Shown piece by piece: positions 18,943 to 28,543 of a stretch of DNA of 64,000 nucleotides (position 1 is its first letter; every line of letters starts with the position of its first letter). Position numbers and translations under genes: made by a program. The notes under the pieces were generated by a model. The model was not told the DNA's origin and did no database searches. It saw nothing but the letters and a program-made list of their open reading frames with translations. Origin of the DNA: Streptomyces zhaozhouensis (lineage in GTDB: Bacteria; Actinomycetota; Actinomycetes; Streptomycetales; Streptomycetaceae); NCBI RefSeq assembly GCF_900230195.1, contig NZ_OCNE01000021.1, forward strand, positions 1 to 64,000, given 5' to 3'.

Positions 18943-20037
18943 TCAGCAGACGATCTCGTCGGCGCCCGTGGTGTCCTGCGCGCCGTCGGCCGGGGCGGCG
19001 GGGCGCTCGGCGGGCGTCCCCGGGTCCGGCTCGGGCCTGGGCAGCGGCCGGTCGTGCCGGAGCGCGTCGAAGAGCCGGTCGGCGGCCTTCTCGTCCCACA
19101 GCACCGTGGAGCCCAGTCCGGGCGCCTCGTGCTGGCGGTCGGCGACCGGGACGGAGGCGAACTCGGCCGAGGCGGTGGTGAAGTGCCGCATCAGCCCCGC
19201 CAGTTCCAGCATCTGCTCGGCGTCAAGCCCCTCGTCGGCGCGGACCGAGTCCAGCAGCGCCTCGGCCATCGCGGCGACCTTGCCCGGGTTGAGCAGCACC
19301 CCGCCGCTGACCGCCTTGTCGGCGAAGGCGGCCAGGAAGCGCTGCTGACGTTCCATCCGGCCGAAGTCCGAGGCGCCGTCCACGTGCCGGGCCCGGACGT
19401 AGGCGAGGGCGCCGGGGCCGTCCAGGGTGCTGGTGCCGGCGGGCAGGTCGAGCCCGGCGTAGGCGTCGCGCAGCGGCTCGGTGGTGCAGACCTCCACGCC
19501 GCCGAGCTGGTCGACCGCCCGCATGAAACTGACGAAGCTGACCTCCAGGTAGTGGTCGATCCTGGTATCCGTCAGGCCCTCGACCGCCTCCACCATCAGC
19601 TGCGGACCGCCGTGCGAGAGCGCGGAGTTGAGCTTGTCGTCGTGCGCCTCGTGCCGCTCGGTGCTGTCCGGCATGGTGTGGGCGGGCAGGGTGGTGAGGG
19701 AGTCGCGCGGGAGGCTGACCATGCTGACGCGCTCCCTGTCCTCCGAGACGTGCAGCAGCAGGATCGCGTCGGCGCAGCGGCAGGAGGCGCCGCCCACGTG
19801 GTAGCGGGCGCGCTCGTCCTCGGTGAGTCCGTCCCTGCTGTCCGTGCCGACCAGCAGGATGTTGAGCCCGGAGCCGGCGTCCGGGCGGTCCCGCAGCCCC
19901 CCGAACGCGTCCACCCGGCCCACCCCGTCGGTGACTCCGGCCACCACCGAGTGGCCGACGCCACTCGCGGTGAGCACCAGCGCGGAGAGGGTGCTGGCGA
20001 TGCGGAGGCCCCAACGGCGGCGGCGTCTGGCTGGCAT
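18943..20037 (-). CDS. LytR-CpsA-Psr (LCP) family protein, short form
   Basis: A 364-residue LCP protein with a short basic N-terminus (MPARRRRRWG), one membrane anchor (~residues 10-32) and an extracellular LCP domain (~60-240). LCP enzymes transfer wall glycopolymers such as teichoic or arabinogalactan-type chains from lipid carriers to peptidoglycan. Conserved pieces are GLNILLVGTDSRDGL, VSMVSLPRDSL, LDGPGALAYVRARH and FGRMERQQRFL, with the Arg/Asp residues that bind pyrophosphate. It lacks the C-terminal LytR_C domain of its two neighbours. The ATG with GGGAG nine bases upstream was preferred over a GTG 42 bases earlier that has no ribosome site. Confidence 0.92.
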   Translation of the reverse strand: MPARRRRRWGLRIASTLSALVLTASGVGHSVVAGVTDGVGRVDAFGGLRDRPDAGSGLNILLVGTDSRDGLTEDERARYHVGGASCRCADAILLLHVSEDRERVSMVSLPRDSLTTLPAHTMPDSTERHEAHDDKLNSALSHGGPQLMVEAVEGLTDTRIDHYLEVSFVSFMRAVDQLGGVEVCTTEPLRDAYAGLDLPAGTSTLDGPGALAYVRARHVDGASDFGRMERQQRFLAAFADKAVSGGVLLNPGKVAAMAEALLDSVRADEGLDAEQMLELAGLMRHFTTASAEFASVPVADRQHEAPGLGSTVLWDEKAADRLFDALRHDRPLPRPEPDPGTPAERPAAPADGAQDTTGADEIVC

Positions 20038-20150
20038 GGGTGGGTACACACTCCCGCTCGTTCGGAGACGGAGCGCCACGGTACGCAGATACGATCTTGG
20101 GCTTTGAGGCGGCGCGCGCCGGGGTCCCCCGTTCGCGGTAACGTGAGCCG

Positions 20151-21167
20151 GTGACCAGCCTTCCCACTCCCGCCGTCTCCGTGATCATGCCGGTGCTGAA
20201 CGAGGAGCGCCATCTGCGGACCTCGGTGGAGCACATCCTGCGACAGGACTACCCGGGCGAGCTTGAGGTGGTGATCGCCCTCGGCCCCTCGTCCGACCGC
20301 ACCGACGAGATCGCCGCCGAGCTGACGGCCGAGGACGCCAGGGTGCGCACGGTGCCCAACCCCACGGGCCGCACCCCCGCCGGGCTCAACGCCGCCATCA
20401 CCGCCTCCCGCCACCCGGTCGTGGTGCGGGTCGACGGCCACGGGATGCTCTCGCCGAACTACATCGCCACCGCCGTACGGCTGCTGGAGGAGACCGGCGC
20501 CGCCAACGTCGGCGGCATCATGCACGCCGAGGGCGAGAACGCCTGGGAGCACGCGGTGGCCGCCGCGATGACCGCGCGCATCGGCGTGGGCAACGCGGCC
20601 TTCCACACCGGCGGTCAGGCGGGCGAGGCGGAGACCGTCTATCTGGGCGTCTTCCGCCGCGAGGTGCTGGAGCGGCTCGGCGGGTACAACGTCGAGTTCG
20701 TACGCGCCCAGGACTGGGAGCTGAACTACCGCATCCGGCAGGACGGCGGGCTCGTCTGGTTCTCCCCCGAGCTGCTGGTCTCCTACCGGCCCCGGCCGTC
20801 GGTGCGCGCGCTGGCCAAGCAGTACCGGAACTACGGTCGTTGGCGGCACGTCGTGGCCCGTTACCACGCGGGCTCGATCAACCCGCGCTACCTGGCGCCG
20901 CCGGCCGCCGTGCTGGCGATCGCCGCCGGGCTGGTGGGCGCGGTGTTCACGCCCTGGACGCTGGTGATCCCCGGCGGCTATCTGGCGGGCATCGTGCTGG
21001 GCTCGGTTCCGGCCGGGCGCGGGCTGTCCCCGGGCGCGCGGGTGCGCATCCCGCTGGCGCTGGCGACCATGCACATGTCGTGGGGCTGGGGCTTCCTGAC
21101 GAGTCCGAGGAAGCTGGCGCGGAAGGTCATCGCCGCCCGCCCGCCGGCGCCCGAGCCCAGCCGCTGA
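20151..21167 (+). CDS. GT2 family glycosyltransferase
   Basis: A 338-residue family 2 glycosyltransferase starting from a GTG. The GT-A domain spans residues ~8-240: VSVIMPVLNEERHL, VVVRVDGHGML in place of the DxD motif, ETVYLGVFRREVLERLGGYN, and FVRAQDWELNYRIR, where the ED-type acid is Gln-Asp. Two hydrophobic segments near residues 248-290 suggest membrane attachment. The order of motifs resembles succinoglycan-type (ExoA) enzymes. It is set divergently between LCP genes, so a role in making an envelope polysaccharide that LCP proteins attach is plausible but not shown. Donor and acceptor are unknown. Confidence 0.9.
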   Translation: MTSLPTPAVSVIMPVLNEERHLRTSVEHILRQDYPGELEVVIALGPSSDRTDEIAAELTAEDARVRTVPNPTGRTPAGLNAAITASRHPVVVRVDGHGMLSPNYIATAVRLLEETGAANVGGIMHAEGENAWEHAVAAAMTARIGVGNAAFHTGGQAGEAETVYLGVFRREVLERLGGYNVEFVRAQDWELNYRIRQDGGLVWFSPELLVSYRPRPSVRALAKQYRNYGRWRHVVARYHAGSINPRYLAPPAAVLAIAAGLVGAVFTPWTLVIPGGYLAGIVLGSVPAGRGLSPGARVRIPLALATMHMSWGWGFLTSPRKLARKVIAARPPAPEPSR

Positions 21168-21194
21168 CCCGGCCGGGCGGCGCCGGCCGCCGGT

Positions 21195-22946
21195 CTACCA
21201 GGTGTAGACCGGGTTGACCGGCATACAGCTGTCGCCGCCCGAGCCGGAGATGATCTCGTCGTCCTCGATCGTCGGCTCGTCGGGGGCGCGCTCACCCTCC
21301 GGCTCCTCGGACGCCTCGGGGAACGCGGTGCCCTCGCGCCAGTCCTCGCCGATCACCAGGGCCAGGCCCTCCGTCTCGGGCGAGGCCATGACCCGCTCGG
21401 CCGGGATGCCGAGCGCCTCGGCCAGCGCCTCGGCGTCCACCCGGTCCGCCTCCTCGGAGTAGCGCACCTCGGTGGTCGGGGAGTTCTCGACGGTCGTGGC
21501 GTCGGTCACGGCCTGTGTGTAGCCGAGCCTGACCAGTTCGTCGGTGAGCACCCCGGCGCGGCCGTCGACCGGCGGCTGGAGTTCTGAGCCCGTCTCGTTG
21601 AGCACCGAGACGGCCACCTCGGCCGGCGGGCTGGGGTCGGGGGCCTCCTCGGTCTCCTCGGGGGTGGGCTCGGCCGGTTCGGCGTCCTGGTCGTCGAGCG
21701 GGACGTCGGTGCGGAGCATCTCGAAGAGGTCGGGCGCGCGACTCGGGTCCGGTATGACGGTGACGTCGGGGTTGGTCGGGTCGGGCTGCCAGGGCAGGGT
21801 GACCATGTTGATGCGGTCGTTGGGGACCTCGCGCAGGTCGGTGCCGAGGTCGTAGAGGGCCTGGACCGAGCCCAGCTCGTTGTTGACGGTCAGCGCGTTG
21901 GTGGCCGCCTCGGCCAGGTCCATCAGCTCGCCGGTGTTGGTCAGCGAGGCGCTGGACTGCAACTCCTCGACCATGTTGGAGAGATACATCTGCTGCGCCT
22001 TGGTGCGGCCGATGTCGCTGCCGTCGGCGAAGCCCTTGCGGGTGCGCAGCCACTGGAGCGCCTGCTCGCCCTCGATGACGCTCTCGCCGGCGGTCAGTCG
22101 CAGCCCGGACTTGGGGTCGTCGATGTTCTCCTCGACGCAGACCGGCACACCGCCCACGGCGTCGGCCATGTCCACGACTCCGGCGAAGTCGACCATCATG
22201 AAGTGGTCGATGTAGACGCCGGTCAGCTGCTCCCAGGTGGCGAGGACACAGCCGGGTCCGCCCCGGGCGAGCGCGTTGTTGATGGAGTCGGCCTCCACGG
22301 CGGGGAACGTCTCGCCGCTGTCGGGGTCGGTGCACTCCGGGATGGCGACCTGGGTGTCGCGCGGGATGCTGACCACGGAGATGTTGCTGCGGTCCGCCGA
22401 GGCGTGCAGCAGCATCTGGACGTCCGCCCTGACCGGCCCGCCGGCGAGGTCGCGGGCGCCGCCGAGCTGCTGGTTCTCCTCGCCGTCGCGGGAGTCGGAG
22501 CCGAGCAGCAGGATGTTCAACGGGCTCTGGCCGGCCGCGTTGGGCGGCGGCTTCTCCAGGTCGCCGCTGCCGGCGCTGCGGGGCTTCTTGGTCAGGTTGC
22601 CGTTGAGGTGTTCCAGATAGAGGTAGCCGGCGACGCCGACGCCGGTCACCAGCAGCGCCAGCGAGCCGGCCGTCCAGACCAGCACCCGCCGCCAGCGCGG
22701 CTTCGGCTTGCCCCGGCCCCTGGCCGCGGCGCGGGGCGCGCCGGGCGGCTCGCCGCCGTCACCGCCGTCACCGCCGTCGTCGCGCGGCTGCGGTGCGTCG
22801 GGGGCGGACCGCTGGGCGGGGACGGCGGGGCCGCGTTCGTAGAGCGAGTCGTCCCAGCCGAGCTCGGAGGCTCTGTCGGGGGTGCCGGGGGCGCCACCCG
22901 TCCCGTCCTCGCCCGGTATACCGCTCCTCCGCAAGGGGTCCCCCAC
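21195..22946 (-). CDS. LCP family protein with C-terminal LytR_C domain
   Basis: A 583-residue protein: disordered acidic N-terminus (1-75, with a GGD repeat), basic patch, membrane anchor (~88-111), extracellular LCP domain (~142-330; LNILLLGSDSRDGE, VVSIPRDTQVAIPEC, VCVEENIDDPKSGL, LQWLRTRKGF, DIGRTKAQQMYL), and a LytR_C domain (~450-545; VAVSVLNETGSELQ). It ends in an acidic tail with a single Cys. GTG start with GGCGGAGAG about 12 bases upstream. It lies in tandem with the LCP gene upstream of it (gap ~108 bp). A role in attaching wall polymer to peptidoglycan outside the membrane is inferred from the family. Confidence 0.93.
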   Translation of the reverse strand: MGDPLRRSGIPGEDGTGGAPGTPDRASELGWDDSLYERGPAVPAQRSAPDAPQPRDDGGDGGDGGEPPGAPRAAARGRGKPKPRWRRVLVWTAGSLALLVTGVGVAGYLYLEHLNGNLTKKPRSAGSGDLEKPPPNAAGQSPLNILLLGSDSRDGEENQQLGGARDLAGGPVRADVQMLLHASADRSNISVVSIPRDTQVAIPECTDPDSGETFPAVEADSINNALARGGPGCVLATWEQLTGVYIDHFMMVDFAGVVDMADAVGGVPVCVEENIDDPKSGLRLTAGESVIEGEQALQWLRTRKGFADGSDIGRTKAQQMYLSNMVEELQSSASLTNTGELMDLAEAATNALTVNNELGSVQALYDLGTDLREVPNDRINMVTLPWQPDPTNPDVTVIPDPSRAPDLFEMLRTDVPLDDQDAEPAEPTPEETEEAPDPSPPAEVAVSVLNETGSELQPPVDGRAGVLTDELVRLGYTQAVTDATTVENSPTTEVRYSEEADRVDAEALAEALGIPAERVMASPETEGLALVIGEDWREGTAFPEASEEPEGERAPDEPTIEDDEIISGSGGDSCMPVNPVYTW

Positions 22947-23054
22947 TCGCTCGTTCGTTCTCTCCGCCTCTTCGGACGGCCCCTTGGTCAGAATGGTTCA
23001 GGTCCGCTCGATGCCGCCCCGTCCCGGTCGACACCAGTCGGGAGTCGACACCGG

Positions 23055-24830
23055 TCAGGAGGCGCACACGCTCTCGTCGTCCGCCGTGATGCTGTCCACG
23101 TCGTCCGGCATCTCCGCCGGAACCTCTATCGGCTCACCCGCGCCCCGGAAGTCGTCGCCGAGGATCAGCACCATCGGCTGGTCCCCCGCCTCGGCCGACT
23201 GCTCCTTGAGCGCGGAGTCCGGCAGCCCCATCATGTCGGCCAGCGCCGCGGCCTGTCCCGCCTGGTCGGGGCCGAACTCCAGAGTGGTGGTCTCCTGGGG
23301 CGAGGGCGCGTTGCCCGCGTTGGTCGCCAACGGCACGCCCTGCGTGTTCTGGAGCCAGTCCAGGGTCACCTGCGCGGCGCCGATCACGTCGCCGCCGTTG
23401 TAGACGTCGACCCGGATCTCCTCCGGCGCGGCGGCGGCCGCCTCCTCCTCCGCGGCCGCCTCCTCGGCCTCGCGCTCCCGCTGCTCGTTGGGCGAGATGT
23501 CCTGGCGGATCATCTCCAGTATCGGCGCGGCGCGGCCCTCGTCGACGACCACGGTCGCCTTGGCGTCCTCCGGCTCGTCGGGGTTGTCGACGACGGGCAG
23601 CGTCACGAAGTTCATGTCGTCCATCGGCACGCCGCCCAGCGTGGAGGCCAGGTCGCGCAGGCGCTGGATGCTGCCGATGCCGTCGTCGACGGAGAGCGAG
23701 CGGGTGGCGGTGTCGGCGAGGTCCCAGAGCTTGCCCGGGTCGGTCAGCATCCCGCCGTCGGTGATCTGACGGGCCATGGAGGCGACGAACTGCTGCTGGA
23801 GCTTGATCCGGGACAGGTCGCTGCCGGTGCCGACGGAGTAGCGGGTGCGCACGAAGGACAGCGCCTCCTCGCCCTCCACCACGTGCTCGCCCGCGGGGAG
23901 GTCGAGGTGCGACTTGGGGTCGTCGATGGGCTCCTCCAGGCAGACCGGCACGCCGCCGACCGCGGTGGAGAGGTCCTTGACGGCGTTGAAGTCGGCCATC
24001 ATGAAGTGGTTGATCTCGACGCCGGTCAGCTGCTCGACGGTGTTCCAGACGCAGCCGGGGTCCCGCCCGTCCGTGCCCATGCTGGTGTTGAAGCGCACGC
24101 CCTCCGCGGCCGGGATGGTCCGCGTGGTGCCGTCCTCCTGCTTGACCTCGCACTCCGGGATGTCGGTGATCAGGTCGCGCGGGATGCTCAACCCGGTGGC
24201 GTGGCTGCGGTCCTCCGAGAAGTGCATCAGGATCGTGGTGTCGGCGCCCTCGCTGGCGTCGCCGCCGTAGGACTCGTTGCCCGAGCCGGTGCGGGTGTCG
24301 GTCCCGATGAAGAGGAGGTTGACCGCCTCGTCTGAGGAGAAGTCGTTGTCCTTGCCGACGTCGTACTTGGTGATGTTGTCGTTGAGGCGGTTGATCAACC
24401 ACCAGGCGCCCGCCGCGCCCATGACCAGCAGCAACGCGAGGCTGCCGCCGGTCCACATCAGTATCTTCCGGCCGCGGCCGCGCTGCTTCTTCTTGCCGCG
24501 GCCGGGCGGCGCCTCCTTGCCCCTGCGGCGGCTGCCGCGCTGGGCACGGCGGTCGCGCTGGGCCGGGAGCTCACGGTCGCCGGCGGCCGGCGACTCGTCC
24601 TCGCCCCCCTCGACGGACGGCGCGCGACGCTGTCGTGGCGGAGTGTGACTGGCTCTGGGCGCTCCCGCCGGATCGGTCACCGACGGTGCCGACGGCCGCT
24701 CGGGGCGGCCGGCGCCGTCGCCTCTCCGGCCGCCCGTCAGCCGCAGCTCATAGGTGCCGGTCTCCGGGTTGAATACCCACTGGTCAGCGGGATCGACGCC
24801 GTCCGCGCCGCCAGGTCCTCGCGCGTCCAC
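23055..24830 (-). CDS. LCP family protein with long cytoplasmic N-terminus and LytR_C domain
   Basis: A 591-residue relative of the downstream LCP protein. The first ~118 residues are cytoplasmic, very basic and disordered (GRGKKKQRGRGRK just before the membrane) and open with a WVFNPETGTYELR motif. A membrane helix at ~120-146 follows, then the LCP domain (~168-360; AVNLLFIGTDTRTGSG, GLSIPRDLITDIPEC, LEEPIDDPKSHLDLPAGEH, ALSFVRTRYSVG, DLSRIKLQQQFV) and LytR_C (~465-560). Probable role: wall-polymer ligation. GTG start; a TAGTGT -10-like element lies ~47 bp upstream on the same strand, as expected for its own promoter. Confidence 0.93.
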   Translation of the reverse strand: MDARGPGGADGVDPADQWVFNPETGTYELRLTGGRRGDGAGRPERPSAPSVTDPAGAPRASHTPPRQRRAPSVEGGEDESPAAGDRELPAQRDRRAQRGSRRRGKEAPPGRGKKKQRGRGRKILMWTGGSLALLLVMGAAGAWWLINRLNDNITKYDVGKDNDFSSDEAVNLLFIGTDTRTGSGNESYGGDASEGADTTILMHFSEDRSHATGLSIPRDLITDIPECEVKQEDGTTRTIPAAEGVRFNTSMGTDGRDPGCVWNTVEQLTGVEINHFMMADFNAVKDLSTAVGGVPVCLEEPIDDPKSHLDLPAGEHVVEGEEALSFVRTRYSVGTGSDLSRIKLQQQFVASMARQITDGGMLTDPGKLWDLADTATRSLSVDDGIGSIQRLRDLASTLGGVPMDDMNFVTLPVVDNPDEPEDAKATVVVDEGRAAPILEMIRQDISPNEQREREAEEAAAEEEAAAAAPEEIRVDVYNGGDVIGAAQVTLDWLQNTQGVPLATNAGNAPSPQETTTLEFGPDQAGQAAALADMMGLPDSALKEQSAEAGDQPMVLILGDDFRGAGEPIEVPAEMPDDVDSITADDESVCAS

Positions 24831-25020
24831 GTATTCGCGTGCCCTCCGTGTGCCCTGCTAGAGGATCAGACGGGACACACTAGCCCGGAGGTTCCATGCC
24901 AAGCGATGTCGGTGAGCGATCCCACCCGCGAGGGGGCGGCGGATTATCCGGGTTGGCCGTCTATGAGGGGTTTTACCGCGTTGCTCTTTACCGTTTCATG
25001 GGTTCCCGGACCGGAACTCG

Positions 25021-25380
25021 TTACAGCGGAAGCGACTTCTCCACGCTCCCCGCGGGCCCCCCGGGGGCGTCGTCGACCTCGGTCGCCGAGGGGGGAACGG
25101 CCGGGGAGTCCGGCGGCGGGGCACTCTTTCTGGCGGTCCAGCCGAGGGCCGCGGTGAGCAGAACGGCGGCGGCCACCGCGAGCGCCACCCAACGCGGCCA
25201 GCGGGGGCGGTCGAGCGGGTCGCGCGCGTTCCACTCGTCCCAGTCGTCCTCGTCGTCCCAGCCGAGCCAGCCGGCCCAGGGGTCGGGGGCCTCGCCCCGG
25301 CCACCGTCCGCCGGCTCGTCGGCCCGGCGGTCCGCCGGCTCGGCGAGCCGGTGGTAGTCGGGCTGTCGCGGGACCCTCAT
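25021..25380 (-). CDS. small single-pass membrane protein
   Basis: A 119-residue protein that I do not recognise. It has an acidic, Trp-rich N-terminus (WAGWLGWDDEDDWDEWN, residues ~35-52), one hydrophobic segment (ALAVAAAVLLTAALGW, ~75-92) and a Pro-rich external tail ending EKSLPL. The start is ambiguous: the ATG used here, or a GTG 36 bases upstream only 5 bases from the preceding TIGR03089 stop. The close spacing suggests co-transcription with that gene. Found in this position in relatives, as far as I recall; function unknown. Confidence 0.7.
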   Translation of the reverse strand: MRVPRQPDYHRLAEPADRRADEPADGGRGEAPDPWAGWLGWDDEDDWDEWNARDPLDRPRWPRWVALAVAAAVLLTAALGWTARKSAPPPDSPAVPPSATEVDDAPGGPAGSVEKSLPL

Positions 25381-25418
25381 ACCCCGATCCTGCGGCGGCG
25401 CCGCCGGAGCGGCCACCG

Positions 25419-26171
25419 TCAGTCGGCGAAGTGGGTGACGCGCTCACTCTCCCGGCGCGCGGCGAGCGCCTCCGGCGCCTGCCGGTCCGCGTTCCGGCAG
25501 AGCACCACCGAGCCGCCGACGGCCAGCGGCGCGAAGAGCCCGGCCGACAGCCCCTCCCAACTGCCGTACCCCCGCGTGGACATCAGCCGGCACCCGGGTC
25601 CGAGGTCCAGCGCGGCGGCGTCCGCCCTGGCCCGCGCCAGCAGCTCGCCGCCGGTGAGTGCGGCGCCGCCGACGACCAGCGCCGGGTCGTCGGGGCCCGG
25701 CGGGTCGAGCGCGGCGAAGGTGTCGCCCTGCCCCGGCGCGACCAGCGCGTAGTCCGAGAACCCGGCGGGCGCCTCGGGGAAGCGACCACCCAACGGGCGC
25801 AGCGCCAGCGCCACGCGCTCCCCCGTACAGGCGCGCGCCTCCTCGATCCGGTCGGGGCCGCAGACCACGAGGTCGGCGTCGGCCGGGTCGCCGTCCACCT
25901 CGGCGACCACCCCGGTCGCCGCGCAGGCGAGCAGCCAGACCGCCGTCTGCCAGTGCGCCGGCAGCAGCAGCGCCAGCCGCTCGCCGCGGGCGGCGGCCAG
26001 CTCGTCCTGGAGCAGGTTGGAGGTCTTCGCCACCCAATTGGCCAGGGTGGCGGCGGAGAGTTCTACCCGTTCGCCCGTGGCGTCGTCGTAGTAGGTGAGC
26101 AACGGGCGGCCCGCGTCGCTCGCCAGGGCGGAACGCAGCAGGTCGGCGGGGGTGCGGTCGGCGGTGTTCAT
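25419..26171 (-). CDS. TIGR03089 family protein (truncated acyl-adenylate-like fold)
   Basis: A 250-residue actinobacterial protein of family TIGR03089, which resembles the N-terminal half of AMP-forming acyl-CoA synthetases but lacks the rest. Visible family parts: TPADLLRSALASDAGRPLLTYYDDATGERVELS, LANWVAKTSNLLQDEL and RLMSTRGYGSWEG in place of a P-loop-like TSGTTG. The missing adenylation loop and C-terminal domain argue against full synthetase activity. The ATG start matches the conserved opening. It shares a ~110-bp divergent promoter region with the peptidoglycan-recognition gene. Role unknown; family call good. Confidence 0.87.
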   Translation of the reverse strand: MNTADRTPADLLRSALASDAGRPLLTYYDDATGERVELSAATLANWVAKTSNLLQDELAAARGERLALLLPAHWQTAVWLLACAATGVVAEVDGDPADADLVVCGPDRIEEARACTGERVALALRPLGGRFPEAPAGFSDYALVAPGQGDTFAALDPPGPDDPALVVGGAALTGGELLARARADAAALDLGPGCRLMSTRGYGSWEGLSAGLFAPLAVGGSVVLCRNADRQAPEALAARRESERVTHFAD

Positions 26172-26280
26172 CTCCGTCAGCCTACGCGGCGCGCTGGGCC
26201 GTCCGCGCTACCCGGGAGCCGAATGAATCTCACGGAGGGTCAGCTCACGACCACTCAGAAGTCGACAGCGGTCGTGACAT

Positions 26281-27531
26281 ATGACAACCATCAGGACTAT
26301 GCGTGCATTCCGAACACTCTCGCTCCGTTCCCTTCCGTTGATCGGTTCGTGCACCGCCGCCCTGCTCGTCCCGCTGACCCTCCCGCTCGGGGGCGCGGCG
26401 CAGGCGGCCGACGGTGCCGAGGGTGCGGCGCCGCGCACGGCGGCGGCCACCCAGTCCCTCTCCCTCTCCGAGATGACCCCACTCGCCGGCAGCAGCGGTG
26501 AAGGCGAGGGGGGCGAGGACGGCGAACCCGTCCTCCCCCTCGCCGGACAGGGCCTGCCGGCCACCGACACCGACCCCTTCTCGCTGCTCGGCGTCGTCTG
26601 GTCCGACGCCGAGGAGGAGTTCCACGGCACGATCGAGGTACGCGCCAGGGACGCCGGGACGGGCGACTGGTCCGACTGGATCGCGCTGGAGTCCCACTCG
26701 GAACACGCGCCCGACGCCGGGGCCGTGGCCGAGGAGGGCGACGGGACCCGCGGCGGCACCGCGCCGCGCTGGGTCGGCGAGTCCGACGGGGTGCAGGCCA
26801 GGGTGGCGCCCGAGGACGCGGCCGCCGCGCTGCCCGACGGGCTCAGCCTGGAGCTGGTCCACCCCGGCGAGATGGCGCTCGACATGCTGGCCCCCCAGCC
26901 GGAGGCGGTGCCGGCCGCCGGCGACCACGTCGGCCCGCGCCCCGGCATCGTCATCCGCTCCAAGTGGGGCGCGGACGAGAGCCTGCGGGAGAGCGGCTAC
27001 TCCTACACGGACACGGTGAAGACCGCGTTCGTCCACCACACCGCCGACACCAACGACTACAGCTGCTCCGAGGCGCCGGCGATGATCCGCGCCATCTACC
27101 GCTACCACGTGGTCAGTCAGGGCTGGCGCGACGTCGGCTACAACTTCTTCGTGGACCGCTGCGGCACCATCTACGAGGGCCGCGCCGGCGGCGTCATCGA
27201 GCCGGTGCTCGGCGCCCACACGGCCGGCTTCAACCACAACAGCATGGGCATCGCGGTCATCGGCTCCTACGGCTCGACCAAGCCCAACAAGGACGTGACC
27301 GACGCCCTGTCGCTGCTGACCGGCTGGAAGCTCGGCCTGTTCAACGTGGACCCGAGCGGCACGGCCAACCGCACCTCCCAGGGCGGCGGCAGATACGCCA
27401 AGGGCACGACCGTGAACATGTACAACATCTCCGGTCACCGCGACGGCTTCGCCACCGAGTGCCCCGGCGACCAGCTCTACTCCGCGCTGCCCGGCGTCCG
27501 TTCGCTGGCCAGCAAGCTCCAGGGCCGGTGA
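26281..27531 (+). CDS. secreted peptidoglycan-recognition N-acetylmuramoyl-L-alanine amidase
   Basis: A 416-residue exported protein: signal peptide to about residue 42 (cleavage near AQAADG), an acidic linker, and a C-terminal PGRP/Amidase_2 domain (~220-390). Zinc ligands are visible: the second His of FVHHTADTND, His of ISGHRDG and Cys of TECPGD, so amidase activity (cutting the lactyl-Ala bond of peptidoglycan) is likely. GYNFFVDRCGTIYEGRAGG and GAHTAGFNHNSMGIAVIG are standard PGRP signatures. The middle region (~100-205) is a Streptomyces-type accessory domain. A start at the internal ATG 18 bases on (MRAFRTLSLRS) is equally possible. It sits among LCP genes, consistent with wall turnover. 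Confidence 0.93.
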   Translation: MTTIRTMRAFRTLSLRSLPLIGSCTAALLVPLTLPLGGAAQAADGAEGAAPRTAAATQSLSLSEMTPLAGSSGEGEGGEDGEPVLPLAGQGLPATDTDPFSLLGVVWSDAEEEFHGTIEVRARDAGTGDWSDWIALESHSEHAPDAGAVAEEGDGTRGGTAPRWVGESDGVQARVAPEDAAAALPDGLSLELVHPGEMALDMLAPQPEAVPAAGDHVGPRPGIVIRSKWGADESLRESGYSYTDTVKTAFVHHTADTNDYSCSEAPAMIRAIYRYHVVSQGWRDVGYNFFVDRCGTIYEGRAGGVIEPVLGAHTAGFNHNSMGIAVIGSYGSTKPNKDVTDALSLLTGWKLGLFNVDPSGTANRTSQGGGRYAKGTTVNMYNISGHRDGFATECPGDQLYSALPGVRSLASKLQGR

Positions 27532-27608
27532 CACCCGGCGGGCGACCGCCCGGGTGGGGGCCACCCGACGGGGGCGCGCGGCGGGGCCGACAGTAGCCTT
27601 GCCGGGTC

Positions 27609-28514
27609 ATGCCGGACCGTGAGTGGACCCCGCCCGAACCCTACGACCTGCGCCGCAGCCTCCTCGTGCTGCGGCGCGGGCCGTATGATCCCGCGTTCCG
27701 CGAGGAGCGCGACGGCACCCTCTGGCGCGGCACCCGCACCCCGCTCGGGCCGGCCACGCTGCGGCTGCGCCCCGGGGCGCGGATCGCGGCGAGCGCCTGG
27801 GGGCCGGGTGCCGACTGGGTGTTGGACCGGCTGCCGGCGTTGCTCGGCGGCGAGGACGACCCCGGGGAGTTCGTGCCGCGCCACCGGCTGATCGCCGAGG
27901 CCAGGCGGCGGCACCGGGGGGTCAGGCTGATCCGCACCGGGCTGGTGCTGGAGTCGCTGATCCCGTCCGTCCTGGAGCAGCGCGTCACCACCGAGGACGC
28001 CTACGGCTCCTGGCGGCGGCTGCTGCGCTGGTTCGGCGAGCCGGCGCCGGGACCGGGCGCGGACATCGGTCTGTGGGTGATGCCGGCCCCGGGGACGCTG
28101 GCCCGCGTCCCGTCCTGGGACTGGCACCGGGCCAACGTCGACGGTTCGCGTTCCGCCACCGTGATGCGGGTGGTGCGGGTCGCCCGGCGGATGGAGGAGG
28201 CGGCGGCGATGGAGCTGCCCGCCGCGCTCGCCAGGCTCCGGGCGGTGCCCGGCGTCGGGCCCTGGACGGCGGCCGAGGCGTTGCAGCGCAGCAACGGCTC
28301 CCCCGACGCGATCACCGTCGGCGACCTCCATCTGCCGGGCACGGTCGGCTACGCGCTGGCCGGCGAACGGGACGCGGACGACGCGCGGATGCTGGAGCTG
28401 CTGGCCGACTACCCGGGGCAGCGGCACAGGGCCGCCCGCTACGTCCTGCTCAGCGGCGTCGCCCCGGCCCGGCGGGCGCCGCGTCAACGGCACGCGCGGA
28501 TCGCCCGGCTGTGA
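27609..28514 (+). CDS. DNA-3-methyladenine glycosylase family protein (AlkA-like)
   Basis: A 301-residue helix-hairpin-helix DNA glycosylase. The HhH motif LRAVPGVGPWTAAEAL (~residues 212-227) is followed by the catalytic Asp in DAITVGDLHLPG. This matches AlkA-type enzymes that remove alkylated purines in base-excision repair. The N-terminal ~100 residues form the AlkA beta domain (LRRSLLVLRRGPYDP). No GO-type Fe-S cluster cysteines are present, separating it from MutY/Nth. It stands alone between the PGRP gene and a convergent thioesterase gene. Substrate range is unknown, family call firm. Confidence 0.9.
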   Translation: MPDREWTPPEPYDLRRSLLVLRRGPYDPAFREERDGTLWRGTRTPLGPATLRLRPGARIAASAWGPGADWVLDRLPALLGGEDDPGEFVPRHRLIAEARRRHRGVRLIRTGLVLESLIPSVLEQRVTTEDAYGSWRRLLRWFGEPAPGPGADIGLWVMPAPGTLARVPSWDWHRANVDGSRSATVMRVVRVARRMEEAAAMELPAALARLRAVPGVGPWTAAEALQRSNGSPDAITVGDLHLPGTVGYALAGERDADDARMLELLADYPGQRHRAARYVLLSGVAPARRAPRQRHARIARL

Positions 28515-28543
28515 CGGGGGGGGCGAGGGGGCGGGCGGCGCGC

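Noticed and set aside
20038..20079. Longer start for the first LCP protein (GTG)
   Set aside because: It lacks a ribosome site and adds a Ser/Arg stretch before the normal basic anchor.
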